A stretch of DNA of 29,807 nt from Neobacillus cucumis (GCF_023715505.1 NZ_JAMBOH010000044.1:1-29807); one strand, 5' to 3'. Counted from the first letter of the stretch, positions 1-6,652 are shown. The notes: generated from the sequence alone by a model not told the origin. Numbers and translations: made by a program.

Positions 1-100
1 TGCCCTCCAGGCTATCATGCCCGCCCCTCAATGTAAATTCGAAATAGCGTAGTCCACTTACGATAATTATGAGCGTTGCGAAAAATTTCATTGTTGATAA

Positions 101-368
101 TTTTACACAATTTAATGGACTTGACTATTTATTAACGACCGTCATCCCCAAAAATCAGTCATCTGGGTAGTCAATAGAGCTTTTTGACTACCGTCATCCC
201 CAAAATTCAGCCATCTGGGTAGTCAATAGAGCTTATTGACGACCGTCATCCCCAAAATTCAGCCATCCGGGTAGTCAATGGAACTTATTGACGACCGTCA
301 TCCCCAAAAATCAGTCATCTGGATAGTCAATAGAACTTTTTGGATTAAGTCCGTATAATTGTGTAAAA
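101..368. repeat. 52-bp tandem repeat array bounded by 22-bp terminal inverted repeats
   Basis: Four head-to-tail 52-bp units begin at 141, 193, 245 and 297, each opening with GTCATCCCC. Each unit contains an internal hairpin; in unit 1, GGTAGTCAA pairs with TTGACTACC (166-191). The array is enclosed by inverted repeats at 101-122 (TTTTACACAA...) and 347-368 (...TTGTGTAAAA) that match at 19 of 22 positions. The units are nearly identical throughout, with no variable spacers, so this is not a CRISPR array. It could be a MITE-like remnant or a structured array. No transposase and no clear target duplication were seen. Bases 1-100 hold nothing recognisable. Confidence 0.85.
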
Positions 369-398
369 AGAAAAGGAGTCAAATCTACCAGCGCCTGT

Positions 399-812
399 GA
401 ACCACAATGGCTTGAGAAGGAGATTGAAATGGAAGTGGCTCTTAAAAGCATAACGATTACTGCGGATGAAGAGTTAATGGATCAGGTTCGGACCAATTTG
501 ATTCATAACAGCATTAAATTTACACCTGAAAAAGGAACGATTTCTGTTAAGCTAATCGAGACAGAGGAAGAGTCTGCCTCGATCTGAATTACGGATACAG
601 GGATTGGCATGGACAAAGAAACACAAATCCATCTATTTGAGCGATTTTACAAAGGCGATAAATTCCGTAATCGTGCCTCCGGTGGCAGCGGCCTCGGCCT
701 TTCGATTGCGAAAAAAATTATCGAGCTCCATGAAGGTGTGATGACGGTTCATAGTGAACTTGGACAAGGTACTGAGATGACCATCACATTACCCAGAAAG
801 GTGACAGACTAG
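399..812 (+). pseudogene. Histidine kinase remnant (ATP-binding domain only, internal stop)
   Basis: Only the C-terminal HATPase_c domain of a two-component sensor kinase remains. The reading frame resembles a kinase from about 399 (EPQWLEKEIEME). It carries the N box (NLIHNSIKFTP), then an in-frame TGA at 585-587, then in the same frame the G1 box (DTGIGM), F box (FERFYKG) and G2 box (GSGLGLSIAKKI), ending at 812. The sensor region, membrane segments and the HisKA phospho-acceptor histidine are all missing. The TGA falls where an Arg codon CGA would be one transition away. No response regulator gene is adjacent. The inverted-repeat array ends 30 bp upstream, so an insertion or deletion there may have removed the 5' part. 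The part from the ATG at 609 is unlikely to be a functional protein. Confidence 0.85.
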
Positions 813-948
813 GTGCTATCACTTTTTATCATTTGATTGATAAGTTTGTCAGGTTTAGTGAAGTTTTGTATATATTCATCTAGTTTTCATGAATATTGTT
901 AGGAGAAACAGGAAAATTATTGCTTTACGTCATTTGTTGTCAGAATTT

Positions 949-979
949 TTGTAAAACAAATCATTGAATCTACTATAAT
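949..979 (+). promoter_or_regulatory. Probable SigA promoter of dhaS
   Basis: TTGTAA (949-954) and TATAAT (974-979) are separated by 19 bp, a little wider than ideal. This is the only good -10 in the 240-bp gap upstream of the aldehyde dehydrogenase gene. Confidence 0.5.
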
Positions 980-1053
980 CACAGTGTTACGATTTTTCAT
1001 GTGAGCGCCACCATGAGTAAATACATAGACAACTACTTTTATGGAGGGATTTT

Positions 1054-2538
1054 ATGAGTCAAATAACCGCAGTTCTAAAAGAAAAAGTAGAGAAGTTTTT
1101 AAGTGGAAAGAAGAAACTATTTATCAATGGTGAATTTGTTGAAAGTAAGTCTCAGAAAACCTTCGATTCATATAATCCAGCAACTGGAGAAGTATTAGCC
1201 TGTGTTTATGAAGCCGGCGCAGAAGATATCGATTTGGCTGTAAAAGCTGCCCGTAAGGCATTCGATGAGGGGCCATGGTCCAAAATGAGTGCGGCGAATC
1301 GGAGTCGCCTGATGTACAAGCTTGCTGATTTAATGGAAGAGAACGCTGAGGAACTAGCACAACTCGAGACTCTAGACAATGGTAAACCAATTCGTGAAAC
1401 TAGCAACGCCGATATCCCTCTGGCGATTGAGCACATGCGCTATTATGCCGGTTGGTCGACGAAAATCGTTGGACAAACAATTCCTGTCAGCGGTCCATAC
1501 TTTAACTTTACACGTCATGAAGCAGTCGGGGTTGTCGGCCAAATAATCCCGTGGAACTTCCCTCTTCTCATGGCCATGTGGAAACTGGGAGCTGCCCTTG
1601 CCACTGGGTGTACAGTGGTTCTCAAACCAGCAGAACAAACACCATTATCTGCATTATTTTTAGCAGAATTAATCCAAGAAGCTGGCTTCCCAGCAGGGGT
1701 TGTCAACATCGTCCCTGGTTTTGGGGAAACCGCAGGCCAGCCGCTTGTCGACCATCCTTTGGTTGATAAAATTGCTTTTACCGGCTCCACTGAAGTTGGA
1801 AAACAGATTATGGCCAATGCCTCTAAAACATTGAAACGGGTCACCCTTGAGCTTGGTGGAAAGTCGCCTAACATCATCCTACCAGATGCTGACCTAACCA
1901 AGGCCATTCCTGGTGCACTTAACGGTGTTATGTTCAATCAAGGACAGGTTTGCTGTGCCGGTTCCCGCGTGTTTATTCAGAAAAAGCAGTTTGATAATGT
2001 GGTAGCTGATATGGCTGCCCATGCGGACAAGATCAAACAAGGTGCTGGAATTCATGCGGATACAGAAATCGGACCGCTTGTATCCGATGAGCAGCAAAAA
2101 CGAGTGCTCGGCTATATTGAAAGAGGACTTAATGAAGGTGCACAGCTTGTAACTGGCGGCATCAAGCCTCAGGAGCAAGGCTACTTTGTCTCCCCTACTA
2201 TCTTTGCCAATGTCCGTGATGAAATGACGATTGCCAAGGAAGAAATCTTTGGACCGGTTATTTCAGCTATTGCCTATGACGATTTGGACGAATTAATTAA
2301 TCGTGCAAACAATAGCGAATATGGACTGGCAGCAGGTGTATGGACTCGCGACGTGGCGAAGGCGCACTATATTTCTAGTAAACTCCGTGCCGGTACTGTT
2401 TGGGTCAACTGCTACAATGCCTTTGATGCCGCTTCCCCGTTTGGTGGATATAAACAATCAGGCATCGGGCGTGAAATGGGCTCCTATGCACTTAATAACT
2501 ATACAGAAGTGAAGAGTGTCTGGATTTCCATGCAATAA
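1054..2538 (+). CDS. dhaS: NAD-dependent aldehyde dehydrogenase DhaS
   Basis: Cytosolic enzyme that oxidises aldehydes to carboxylic acids with NAD(P)+. The 494-residue protein is full length for the ALDH superfamily and closely resembles B. subtilis DhaS across its length. The key residues are present: N168 in IIPWNFPL (oxyanion hole), E266 in TLELGGKSP (general base), and nucleophile C300 in FNQGQVCCAGSR, with a second Cys next to it. The EEIFGPV motif and the C-terminal FGGYKQSGIGRE motif are intact. The ATG at 1054 follows a good Shine-Dalgarno (GGAGGG). The gene stands alone. Its terminator (2709-2748) is separated from the stop codon by an inserted repeat element. The physiological substrate cannot be told from sequence. 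Confidence 0.93.
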   Translation: MSQITAVLKEKVEKFLSGKKKLFINGEFVESKSQKTFDSYNPATGEVLACVYEAGAEDIDLAVKAARKAFDEGPWSKMSAANRSRLMYKLADLMEENAEELAQLETLDNGKPIRETSNADIPLAIEHMRYYAGWSTKIVGQTIPVSGPYFNFTRHEAVGVVGQIIPWNFPLLMAMWKLGAALATGCTVVLKPAEQTPLSALFLAELIQEAGFPAGVVNIVPGFGETAGQPLVDHPLVDKIAFTGSTEVGKQIMANASKTLKRVTLELGGKSPNIILPDADLTKAIPGALNGVMFNQGQVCCAGSRVFIQKKQFDNVVADMAAHADKIKQGAGIHADTEIGPLVSDEQQKRVLGYIERGLNEGAQLVTGGIKPQEQGYFVSPTIFANVRDEMTIAKEEIFGPVISAIAYDDLDELINRANNSEYGLAAGVWTRDVAKAHYISSKLRAGTVWVNCYNAFDAASPFGGYKQSGIGREMGSYALNNYTEVKSVWISMQ

Positions 2539-2703
2539 CTAAGAAAAGCGCAAGGCGCCCGCCTATCGGCGACAAGCACAAGACGAGCCGGCCGAAAGGT
2601 TGTTCTTTAACCTTTTGGACGGATTGGCTTGTGACCTCGAGCCGATGGCGCCTGGAGCTGGACAATTCTCGAAGTCCAAACTTAGACATTCTTATCTTTT
2701 AAA
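2537..2703 (+). repeat. Structured dispersed repeat, copy 1 (short form)
   Basis: This 167-bp element shares its ends and core with copies at 6205-6374 and 18050-18410. The shared core includes GACGAGCCGGCCGAAAGGTT and AACCTTTTGGAC. It folds as a long imperfect hairpin: outer arm 2553-2559 plus 2565-2570 (AGGCGCC, ATCGGC) pairs with 2641-2653 (GCCGAT, GGCGCCT), and an inner arm AAGGTT/AACCTT closes the loop. Homology starts within the dhaS stop codon, so the element lies between dhaS and its terminator. It has no coding potential. It is similar in style to the bcr-type repeats of the B. cereus group, but identity with them was not tested. Confidence 0.85.
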
Positions 2704-2708
2704 GGATG

Positions 2709-2748
2709 AGGGCTGAATCTGTTTCCCCAGATCAGCCCTTTTTCTTTT
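2709..2748 (+). terminator. Rho-independent terminator of dhaS
   Basis: Hairpin AGGGCTGA-TCTG / CAGA-TCAGCCCT followed by a T-rich run. It follows the repeat element and precedes the gsiB promoter. Confidence 0.85.
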
Positions 2749-2764
2749 TGTTTTAAAAAAAAAG

Positions 2765-2789
2765 GTTTAGAGCCGGGAAGCCCGGGTAC
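2765..2789 (+). promoter_or_regulatory. SigB-type promoter of gsiB
   Basis: GTTTA (2765-2769), 14 bp, then GGGTAC (2784-2789). This fits the general stress sigma factor consensus (GTTTAA, 12-14 bp, GGGWAW), and gsiB is a classic SigB gene in B. subtilis. Confidence 0.8.
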
Positions 2790-2843
2790 ATAAAGAGTGT
2801 AAGTCAAATAGCAATTCCAAATAACACTAGGAGGGATTTTATT

Positions 2844-3122
2844 ATGGCAAACAATGAAAAAGAAAACAGAGGCAGTATGACAGTGGAAGAAGCAGGCCGT
2901 AAAGGCGGAGAAGAGACTTCTCGTACACATGATAAGGAATTTTACCAAGAAATCGGTCGTAAAGGTGGAGAAGCCACCTCAGAAAACCACGACAAAGAAT
3001 TTTATCAAGAAATCGGCCGTAAAGGCGGAGAAGCCACCTCAAAGAACCACGATAAAGAATTTTATGAAGAAATTGGGGAAAAAGGCGGAAAAGCCCGAGC
3101 TGAACAACGAGATGATGATTAA
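2844..3122 (+). CDS. gsiB: General stress protein GsiB (KGG-repeat, hydrophilic)
   Basis: Small, very hydrophilic 92-residue protein of the GsiB/Con-10 family, thought to protect cell components during drying, heat or salt stress much as LEA proteins do. It is built from about three and a half copies of a 20-residue repeat: EIGRKGGEATSxNHDKEFYQ. The first copy varies (EAGRKGGEETSRTHDKEFYQ) and the last degenerates to EIGEKGGKARAEQ. The B. subtilis protein is longer (about 123 residues), so this version has fewer repeats. The repeat is also plain at the DNA level with a 60-bp period, which would allow copy-number change by slippage. The ATG follows a strong AGGAGGG. A SigB-type promoter lies upstream and a terminator directly downstream, so it is monocistronic. 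Confidence 0.92.
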   Translation: MANNEKENRGSMTVEEAGRKGGEETSRTHDKEFYQEIGRKGGEATSENHDKEFYQEIGRKGGEATSKNHDKEFYEEIGEKGGKARAEQRDDD

Positions 3123-3137
3123 GGGCTAGGCCATAAA

Positions 3138-3165
3138 GGGAGGAGATCATTCTCCTCCCTTTTTT
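3138..3165 (+). terminator. Terminator of gsiB
   Basis: Perfect 8-bp stem GGGAGGAG / CTCCTCCC with a 6-base loop, followed by six T. Confidence 0.9.
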
Positions 3166-3375
3166 ATTAAAAAAATACTCCCCCCCTCTATTAAAGTTCA
3201 CACTGCTTAATCTCCCTTAATTGAATCCGCACCTTTCGTTTTTATGACAAAATCTACTTTTTGATTAACAATGATTTAATTTTCTGAGAAAAGTCCATCA
3301 GTTTCTCCATAAAAATGGTAGAATAATCTGGTAATCTGTTTTCATAAGTAGAAATGCAGGAGTTGGATTCTAAAA

Positions 3376-4467
3376 ATGAATTCTACATTGATTGATTTCC
3401 ATAAAAAACGTTTTGAATGGGTCTTTAAGGCGAAAGAGGAATTCCTCAACCATTTCAATCCCTATAAGAATGAAGGACTTTCCGACTCAATCGAAGACCT
3501 TTTGCACATTCTGCAAGCGGACCTTGAAAACCCAAATGAACCTTCCTCAGGCCGCCTCATCAAATTTTATCAAGAGGCCGACGAAGAAATGAGGATGAAG
3601 CTGAAAAACTATGAAAAACAAATCGAACCGTACGAGCTGTTAATTACAAAACAATCATCCATCATTGACCATAAAAAAGAGGAAGCCCAAATACAAGCGG
3701 ACGGATTTGCCATTGAAATTGATGACTATGACCGATTCCTCAAACAGATTGAGCTTAAAAATACGGAATCCGACCATATTTGGGAATTGGTGGATGACAC
3801 CATTGAGTATACTCCCCATGATCGAAAAGCGAGCATCATCAACGAAGATGTGTCTAGATTGCAGATAGCGGTAGAAAGAGACTTAGGGACTTCCATCCTT
3901 ATCCTTAAACAGGAAGCTCATTTTTTTAAAATAGAGCTAGCAACTCCTTTAGAGCTTCCCTTCGTCCCTCCGATTCCACCGATCGAGCAAAAAATCGACG
4001 CCTTCTGGTTTAAGAATACCTATGAAAAGGCCCTGTTCAAAATGCGCTCCCTAGCACATGATTGGGTGACGGAGATGTATCAAAATTATAATCACCTATT
4101 AACATCGATTTTAAATGAAGTAACAGCGCAAAAAGAGCTAATTGTCAAAGAGGCAGAGGCATCGAAGCTTGAGTACAGACAAAAAATAAACAATCTTGAA
4201 AACCATTTGGTTACATACCAAAAGGAAGAAGCCGAGCTTAAAGCCCGCTATCAAAAGGCCTGCCAATTGCGGAATCAATTCCATGAGCATGGGTCTCAGT
4301 TACAGGGTTATTTGATCAAGCATTGGCTGGAGTATAAGGAAGAGTTGCAGCAGGATTTCCTATATGGAAAATCGGAAGACCGCTATCTTGCGGCACACTA
4401 TTTGCAGCTTTTGCGGCAAGACGGTGAGAAGATAATCGAATCTGTAAACAGAGGAGGCGATGTATAG
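3376..4467 (+). CDS. Unrecognised 363-residue coiled-coil protein, first of a coupled pair
   Basis: I do not recognise this family. The product is charged, soluble-looking and mostly helical: no signal peptide, no membrane segment, and long Glu/Lys/Gln-rich stretches likely to form coiled coils near residues 70-130 and 240-320. A proline-rich hinge (PLELPFVPPIPPIEQK) lies near residue 200. The stop codon TAG is directly followed by the ATG of the next gene, so the two are translationally coupled and their products probably act together. The partner has a C-terminal membrane anchor, which suggests this protein may be recruited to the membrane. The Shine-Dalgarno GGAG is about 13 bases from the ATG, rather far, so the start is the least certain part. 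No strong promoter was seen. Confidence 0.7.
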   Translation: MNSTLIDFHKKRFEWVFKAKEEFLNHFNPYKNEGLSDSIEDLLHILQADLENPNEPSSGRLIKFYQEADEEMRMKLKNYEKQIEPYELLITKQSSIIDHKKEEAQIQADGFAIEIDDYDRFLKQIELKNTESDHIWELVDDTIEYTPHDRKASIINEDVSRLQIAVERDLGTSILILKQEAHFFKIELATPLELPFVPPIPPIEQKIDAFWFKNTYEKALFKMRSLAHDWVTEMYQNYNHLLTSILNEVTAQKELIVKEAEASKLEYRQKINNLENHLVTYQKEEAELKARYQKACQLRNQFHEHGSQLQGYLIKHWLEYKEELQQDFLYGKSEDRYLAAHYLQLLRQDGEKIIESVNRGGDV

Positions 4468-5160
4468 ATGGTTCAAACCAATTTCCCTACAAAAAATGAA
4501 TACGAACATGCAGTTAATGAATTAAAGAAGCTGAACGAAGACATTTTTTACGGTGATTTTAAAGAAAAAATGCACTCATTAGAAGGCAGAAACAAGGAAC
4601 TGTTGGAAAAAGCCGTCACTACAGTGGATACCGTTTCTAACGAAATCGCTGAATTCACGCGCGAACTAACGGTTTCAGCCGAAAATAATCGAAAATTTTT
4701 GGAGCAAAATGAGGCGTTTTTCACTCTTACAAAAGATGACTTAGCAAAAACACAAGAAAAATTAGCTACCCATGTCACGGCACTGTTGGCAATGGATAAC
4801 CGTTTGCAGCAGCTGCAGCAATCGTACAAAGAAATGTTCCACAAACATTCCGAGGCCATCAATAGCATTCTTGTGGTGCGTGAAGAGGCGCTAATCAACA
4901 AAGTTGTGTATCAACTCGAGTGCCTCGCCCAAAAACAGCTAGCGGAGCTCGAGGTTCACAAGGCGGAAATAGAACAATTGCGAGAACAAATGGAGTCGGT
5001 GAACAGCCACCATCAAGAGTCACTCCAAGCCCTCTCCAGCCAGATGACGAGCAAACAAGACCTGGCAAAGCTGGAGAAAAGAAGCGCGCTTAAATTGAAC
5101 TTACTATTGGGCGTGGCAGTAGTGGAAGCAATCTTAATTGGCATTAAATTTTTTATGTAA
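4468..5160 (+). CDS. Unrecognised tail-anchored coiled-coil protein, second of a coupled pair
   Basis: The 230-residue product is almost entirely helical with heptad-like patterning (for example LLAMDNRLQQLQQSYKEM and LEVHKAEIEQLREQMESV). It ends in one hydrophobic segment at about residues 208-229 (LNLLLGVAVVEAILIGIKFF) after a basic stretch (KLEKRSALK). This is the layout of a tail-anchored membrane protein with a large cytoplasmic coiled coil. The ATG follows the upstream stop codon without a gap, with GAGGAGGCG as ribosome site inside the upstream gene. The family is unknown to me. A role in membrane or cell-envelope organisation with the upstream partner is inference from layout only. 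A weak terminator follows. Confidence 0.72.
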   Translation: MVQTNFPTKNEYEHAVNELKKLNEDIFYGDFKEKMHSLEGRNKELLEKAVTTVDTVSNEIAEFTRELTVSAENNRKFLEQNEAFFTLTKDDLAKTQEKLATHVTALLAMDNRLQQLQQSYKEMFHKHSEAINSILVVREEALINKVVYQLECLAQKQLAELEVHKAEIEQLREQMESVNSHHQESLQALSSQMTSKQDLAKLEKRSALKLNLLLGVAVVEAILIGIKFFM

Positions 5161-5166
5161 GAGCAA

Positions 5167-5198
5167 GGGGCTGCCCAATTTGGACAGCCTCTATTTTT
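5167..5198 (+). terminator. Weak terminator after the coiled-coil pair
   Basis: Stem GGCTGCCC / GGACAGCC with one mismatch, then TATTTTT. Confidence 0.6.
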
Positions 5199-5271
5199 GT
5201 GGATGTGGATGGGGTTTGTTAATAAAATCGATTTTTTGTTAATATCTGCAAATCCCTTGTCCCATGAACAG

Positions 5272-5297
5272 GTTTCATCCACCCTCACAACGGGTAC
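5272..5297 (+). promoter_or_regulatory. SigB-type promoter of yfkM
   Basis: GTTTCA (5272-5277), 14 bp, GGGTAC (5292-5297). The -10 matches the one at gsiB exactly, and the downstream gene is a general stress gene in B. subtilis. Confidence 0.75.
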
Positions 5298-5332
5298 TTT
5301 AATATGGAGTCTTAGAAAAGGAGTGGATTGCT

Positions 5333-5848
5333 ATGAGCAAAAAAATTGCTGTGGTAGTAACAGATCATTTCGAGGATTCCGAGTACAGCGAGCCAGTCCA
5401 GGCCTTTAAAGAAAAGGGTCATGAGGTCACTGCAATCGAAATGAAAAAAGGAAAAACCGTCCAAGGAAAACAGGGCCAGAGTGAGGTAGTTATCGATAAA
5501 AGTATTGATGACGTCTCTCCAGAGGACTTTGATGCCCTTTTCATTCCTGGTGGCTTTTCACCGGATATCCTCCGGGCAGATGAGCGTTTTGTCCAATTCG
5601 CCAAAGCTTTTATGGATGCTAAAAAACCGGTATTAGCGATTTGCCACGGACCCCAGCTGCTCATCACGGCAGAAACGCTTGAGGGGCGTGATGTAACTGG
5701 TTATAAATCAATTCATGTGGATTTAAAGAATGCTGGCGCTAATTTGCATGACAAAGAGGTTGTCGTGTGCCAGAATCAACTGGTCACTAGCCGGCAGCCG
5801 GATGATATACCGGCCTTTGTCCAAGAATCATTAAGAATATTAGGATAG
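5333..5848 (+). CDS. yfkM: General stress protein 18, PfpI/DJ-1 family (YfkM)
   Basis: This 171-residue protein of the DJ-1/PfpI superfamily (class I glutamine amidotransferase-like fold) is closest to B. subtilis YfkM (Gsp18). The nucleophile elbow AICHGPQ holds C104, followed by His105; the upstream conserved acidic residue is in HFEDSEY (about residue 17), and FIPGGFSPD is the family loop. Members act on glyoxal- or aldehyde-damaged proteins and small molecules, or as proteases; the exact reaction of YfkM is not settled. The ATG is preceded by AAAGGAGTGG. A SigB-type promoter and a hairpin terminator (5855-5883) bracket it, so it is a stand-alone stress gene. Confidence 0.9.
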   Translation: MSKKIAVVVTDHFEDSEYSEPVQAFKEKGHEVTAIEMKKGKTVQGKQGQSEVVIDKSIDDVSPEDFDALFIPGGFSPDILRADERFVQFAKAFMDAKKPVLAICHGPQLLITAETLEGRDVTGYKSIHVDLKNAGANLHDKEVVVCQNQLVTSRQPDDIPAFVQESLRILG

Positions 5849-5854
5849 CAAAAA

Positions 5855-5883
5855 GGCAGAGGGAATTTCCTTCTGCCCTATTT
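5855..5883 (+). terminator. Terminator of yfkM
   Basis: Stem GGCAGAGGG / CCTTCTGCC (with a G-T pair) and short AATT loop, followed by a short T run. Confidence 0.65.
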
Positions 5884-5929
5884 GGTGCTAGCCACTTATT
5901 TTAAAGGTCTTTTTGGGATGAAATGATGT

Positions 5930-6114
5930 GAATTCTACAAAAATACGGCTGAATTCTACCAATTACAGCGATAATTGACCAAAATTTTAAGTAATTCTAC
6001 CATTCTTCACATGAATTCTACAAAAATTGGAAATCAACTTCCAACACCCTAAATAATAGGTAAGAATTCTACAAATCTCAGAAGATTTTCTCCGAACTCA
6101 GGCGGTTATTCTAC
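5930..6114. repeat. Helically phased array of GAATTCTAC motifs
   Basis: AATTCTAC or a one-base variant starts at 5931, 5952, 5993, 6014, 6065 and 6107, usually followed by A-rich sequence. The intervals are 21, 41, 21, 51 and 42 bp, all close to whole numbers of helical turns (2, 4, 2, 5, 4). Weaker copies at 5973 (AATTGACC) and 6086 (TTTTCTCC) sit in the same 21-bp rhythm. The stretch has no gene. Function unknown; an array of protein-binding sites on one face of the helix is one reading. Confidence 0.7.
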
Positions 6115-6204
6115 AAAATATAGGAAAATACCCATACGAAAGATAACAAACACCACATTCCCAGTCATCTCAATACCATCATTACCCTTTGCCTTAGCGG
6201 CCTG

Positions 6205-6374
6205 AACTAAGAAAAGCGCAAGCGCCTTGGTCAGCCCCGACAAGCACAAGACGAGCCGGCCGAAAGGTTGCTCTTTAACCTTTTGGACGGATTGGCTTGT
6301 GACCTCGAGGGGCTAGGCGCTGGAGCTGGACAATTTTCGAAGTCAAAAACATTTATACTTTCTTATCTTTTAAA
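6205..6374 (+). repeat. Structured dispersed repeat, copy 2 (short form)
   Basis: Same orientation and ends as copy 1 (AACTAAGAAAAGCGCAA ... CTTATCTTTTAAA). The outer arms are AGCGCC (6221-6226) and AGCCCC (6233-6238) pairing with GGGGCT (6309-6314) and GGCGCT (6316-6321). Compared with copy 1, the arm AGCCCC/GGGGCT replaces ATCGGC/GCCGAT on both sides, so pairing is kept. It stands in a gene-free zone. Confidence 0.85.
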
Positions 6375-6414
6375 AAAGTCACCTGTACTAATGACTTTTA
6401 AATAACCTTCATGA

Positions 6415-6547
6415 TTTGTTAATAGTTTGTTCATCTATGTGGTGTAAGATAAACCTATGAAATTGATTTTACCTCTTTTTCATAAATGACCCCCTTTTAA
6501 TTATATATTGTTTGGTCCAGCTGATTTTCAGCTGGATATTTTTTTTT
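6415..6547 (+). ncRNA. Putative C-rich small RNA unit, copy 1 (tandem TTTGTT boxes, promoter, terminator)
   Basis: In order: box TTTGTTAAT (6415-6423), AG, box TTTGTTCAT (6426-6434), 10 bp, -10 TAAGAT (6445-6450), a region containing CCCCCTTTT (6490-6498), and a terminator CCAGCTGA / TCAGCTGG (6517-6535) with a long T run. The boxes resemble ResD/SrrA sites (TTTGTGAAT), and 11-bp spacing is typical of OmpR-family regulators. Expected transcript is about 90 nt from near 6457. A 10-codon frame (MKLILPLFHK, 6457-6489) lies in it without a Shine-Dalgarno and is probably incidental. The layout resembles RoxS/RsaE small RNAs, but homology is not proven. The unit is nearly identical to 12147-12279. 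Confidence 0.6.
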
Positions 6548-6548
6548 G

Positions 6549-6577
6549 TTTATGTCATCTTACATTTTTGTTATAAT
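6549..6577 (+). promoter_or_regulatory. Probable promoter of the NCS2 permease gene
   Basis: TTTATG (6549-6554), 17 bp, TATAAT (6572-6577). The -35 is weak, the -10 perfect. Directly downstream is a leader hairpin (6582-6616). No purine riboswitch core was recognised in the leader. Confidence 0.5.
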
Positions 6578-6581
6578 TACC

Positions 6582-6616
6582 CCCGGCATAAGTTAAATAA
6601 ATGAACTTCATGCGGG
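6582..6616 (+). promoter_or_regulatory. 5' leader hairpin or operator before the NCS2 permease
   Basis: CCCGGCATAAGTT (6582-6594) pairs with AACTTCATGCGGG (6604-6616) with one bulged base on each side and a 9-base loop. It begins about where transcription should start. It may be an mRNA 5' stem or a DNA operator. Confidence 0.5.
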
Positions 6617-6652
6617 TGGGAGAGGGAAATCGCGAAAGTGTGATTAAAAATG

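Noticed and set aside
101..368. CRISPR array
   Set aside because: The 52-bp units are conserved over their whole length with no variable spacers, and no cas genes are present.
6373..6401. Separate small RNA or regulatory hairpin (AAAAGTCA/TGACTTTT)
   Set aside because: Probably only a terminator-like palindrome similar to the one at 11180-11208; nothing upstream for it to terminate was found.
6457..6489. 10-residue peptide gene MKLILPLFHK (also at 12189-12221)
   Set aside because: No ribosome site, and the third unit keeps the promoter layout but has no equivalent transcribed frame.
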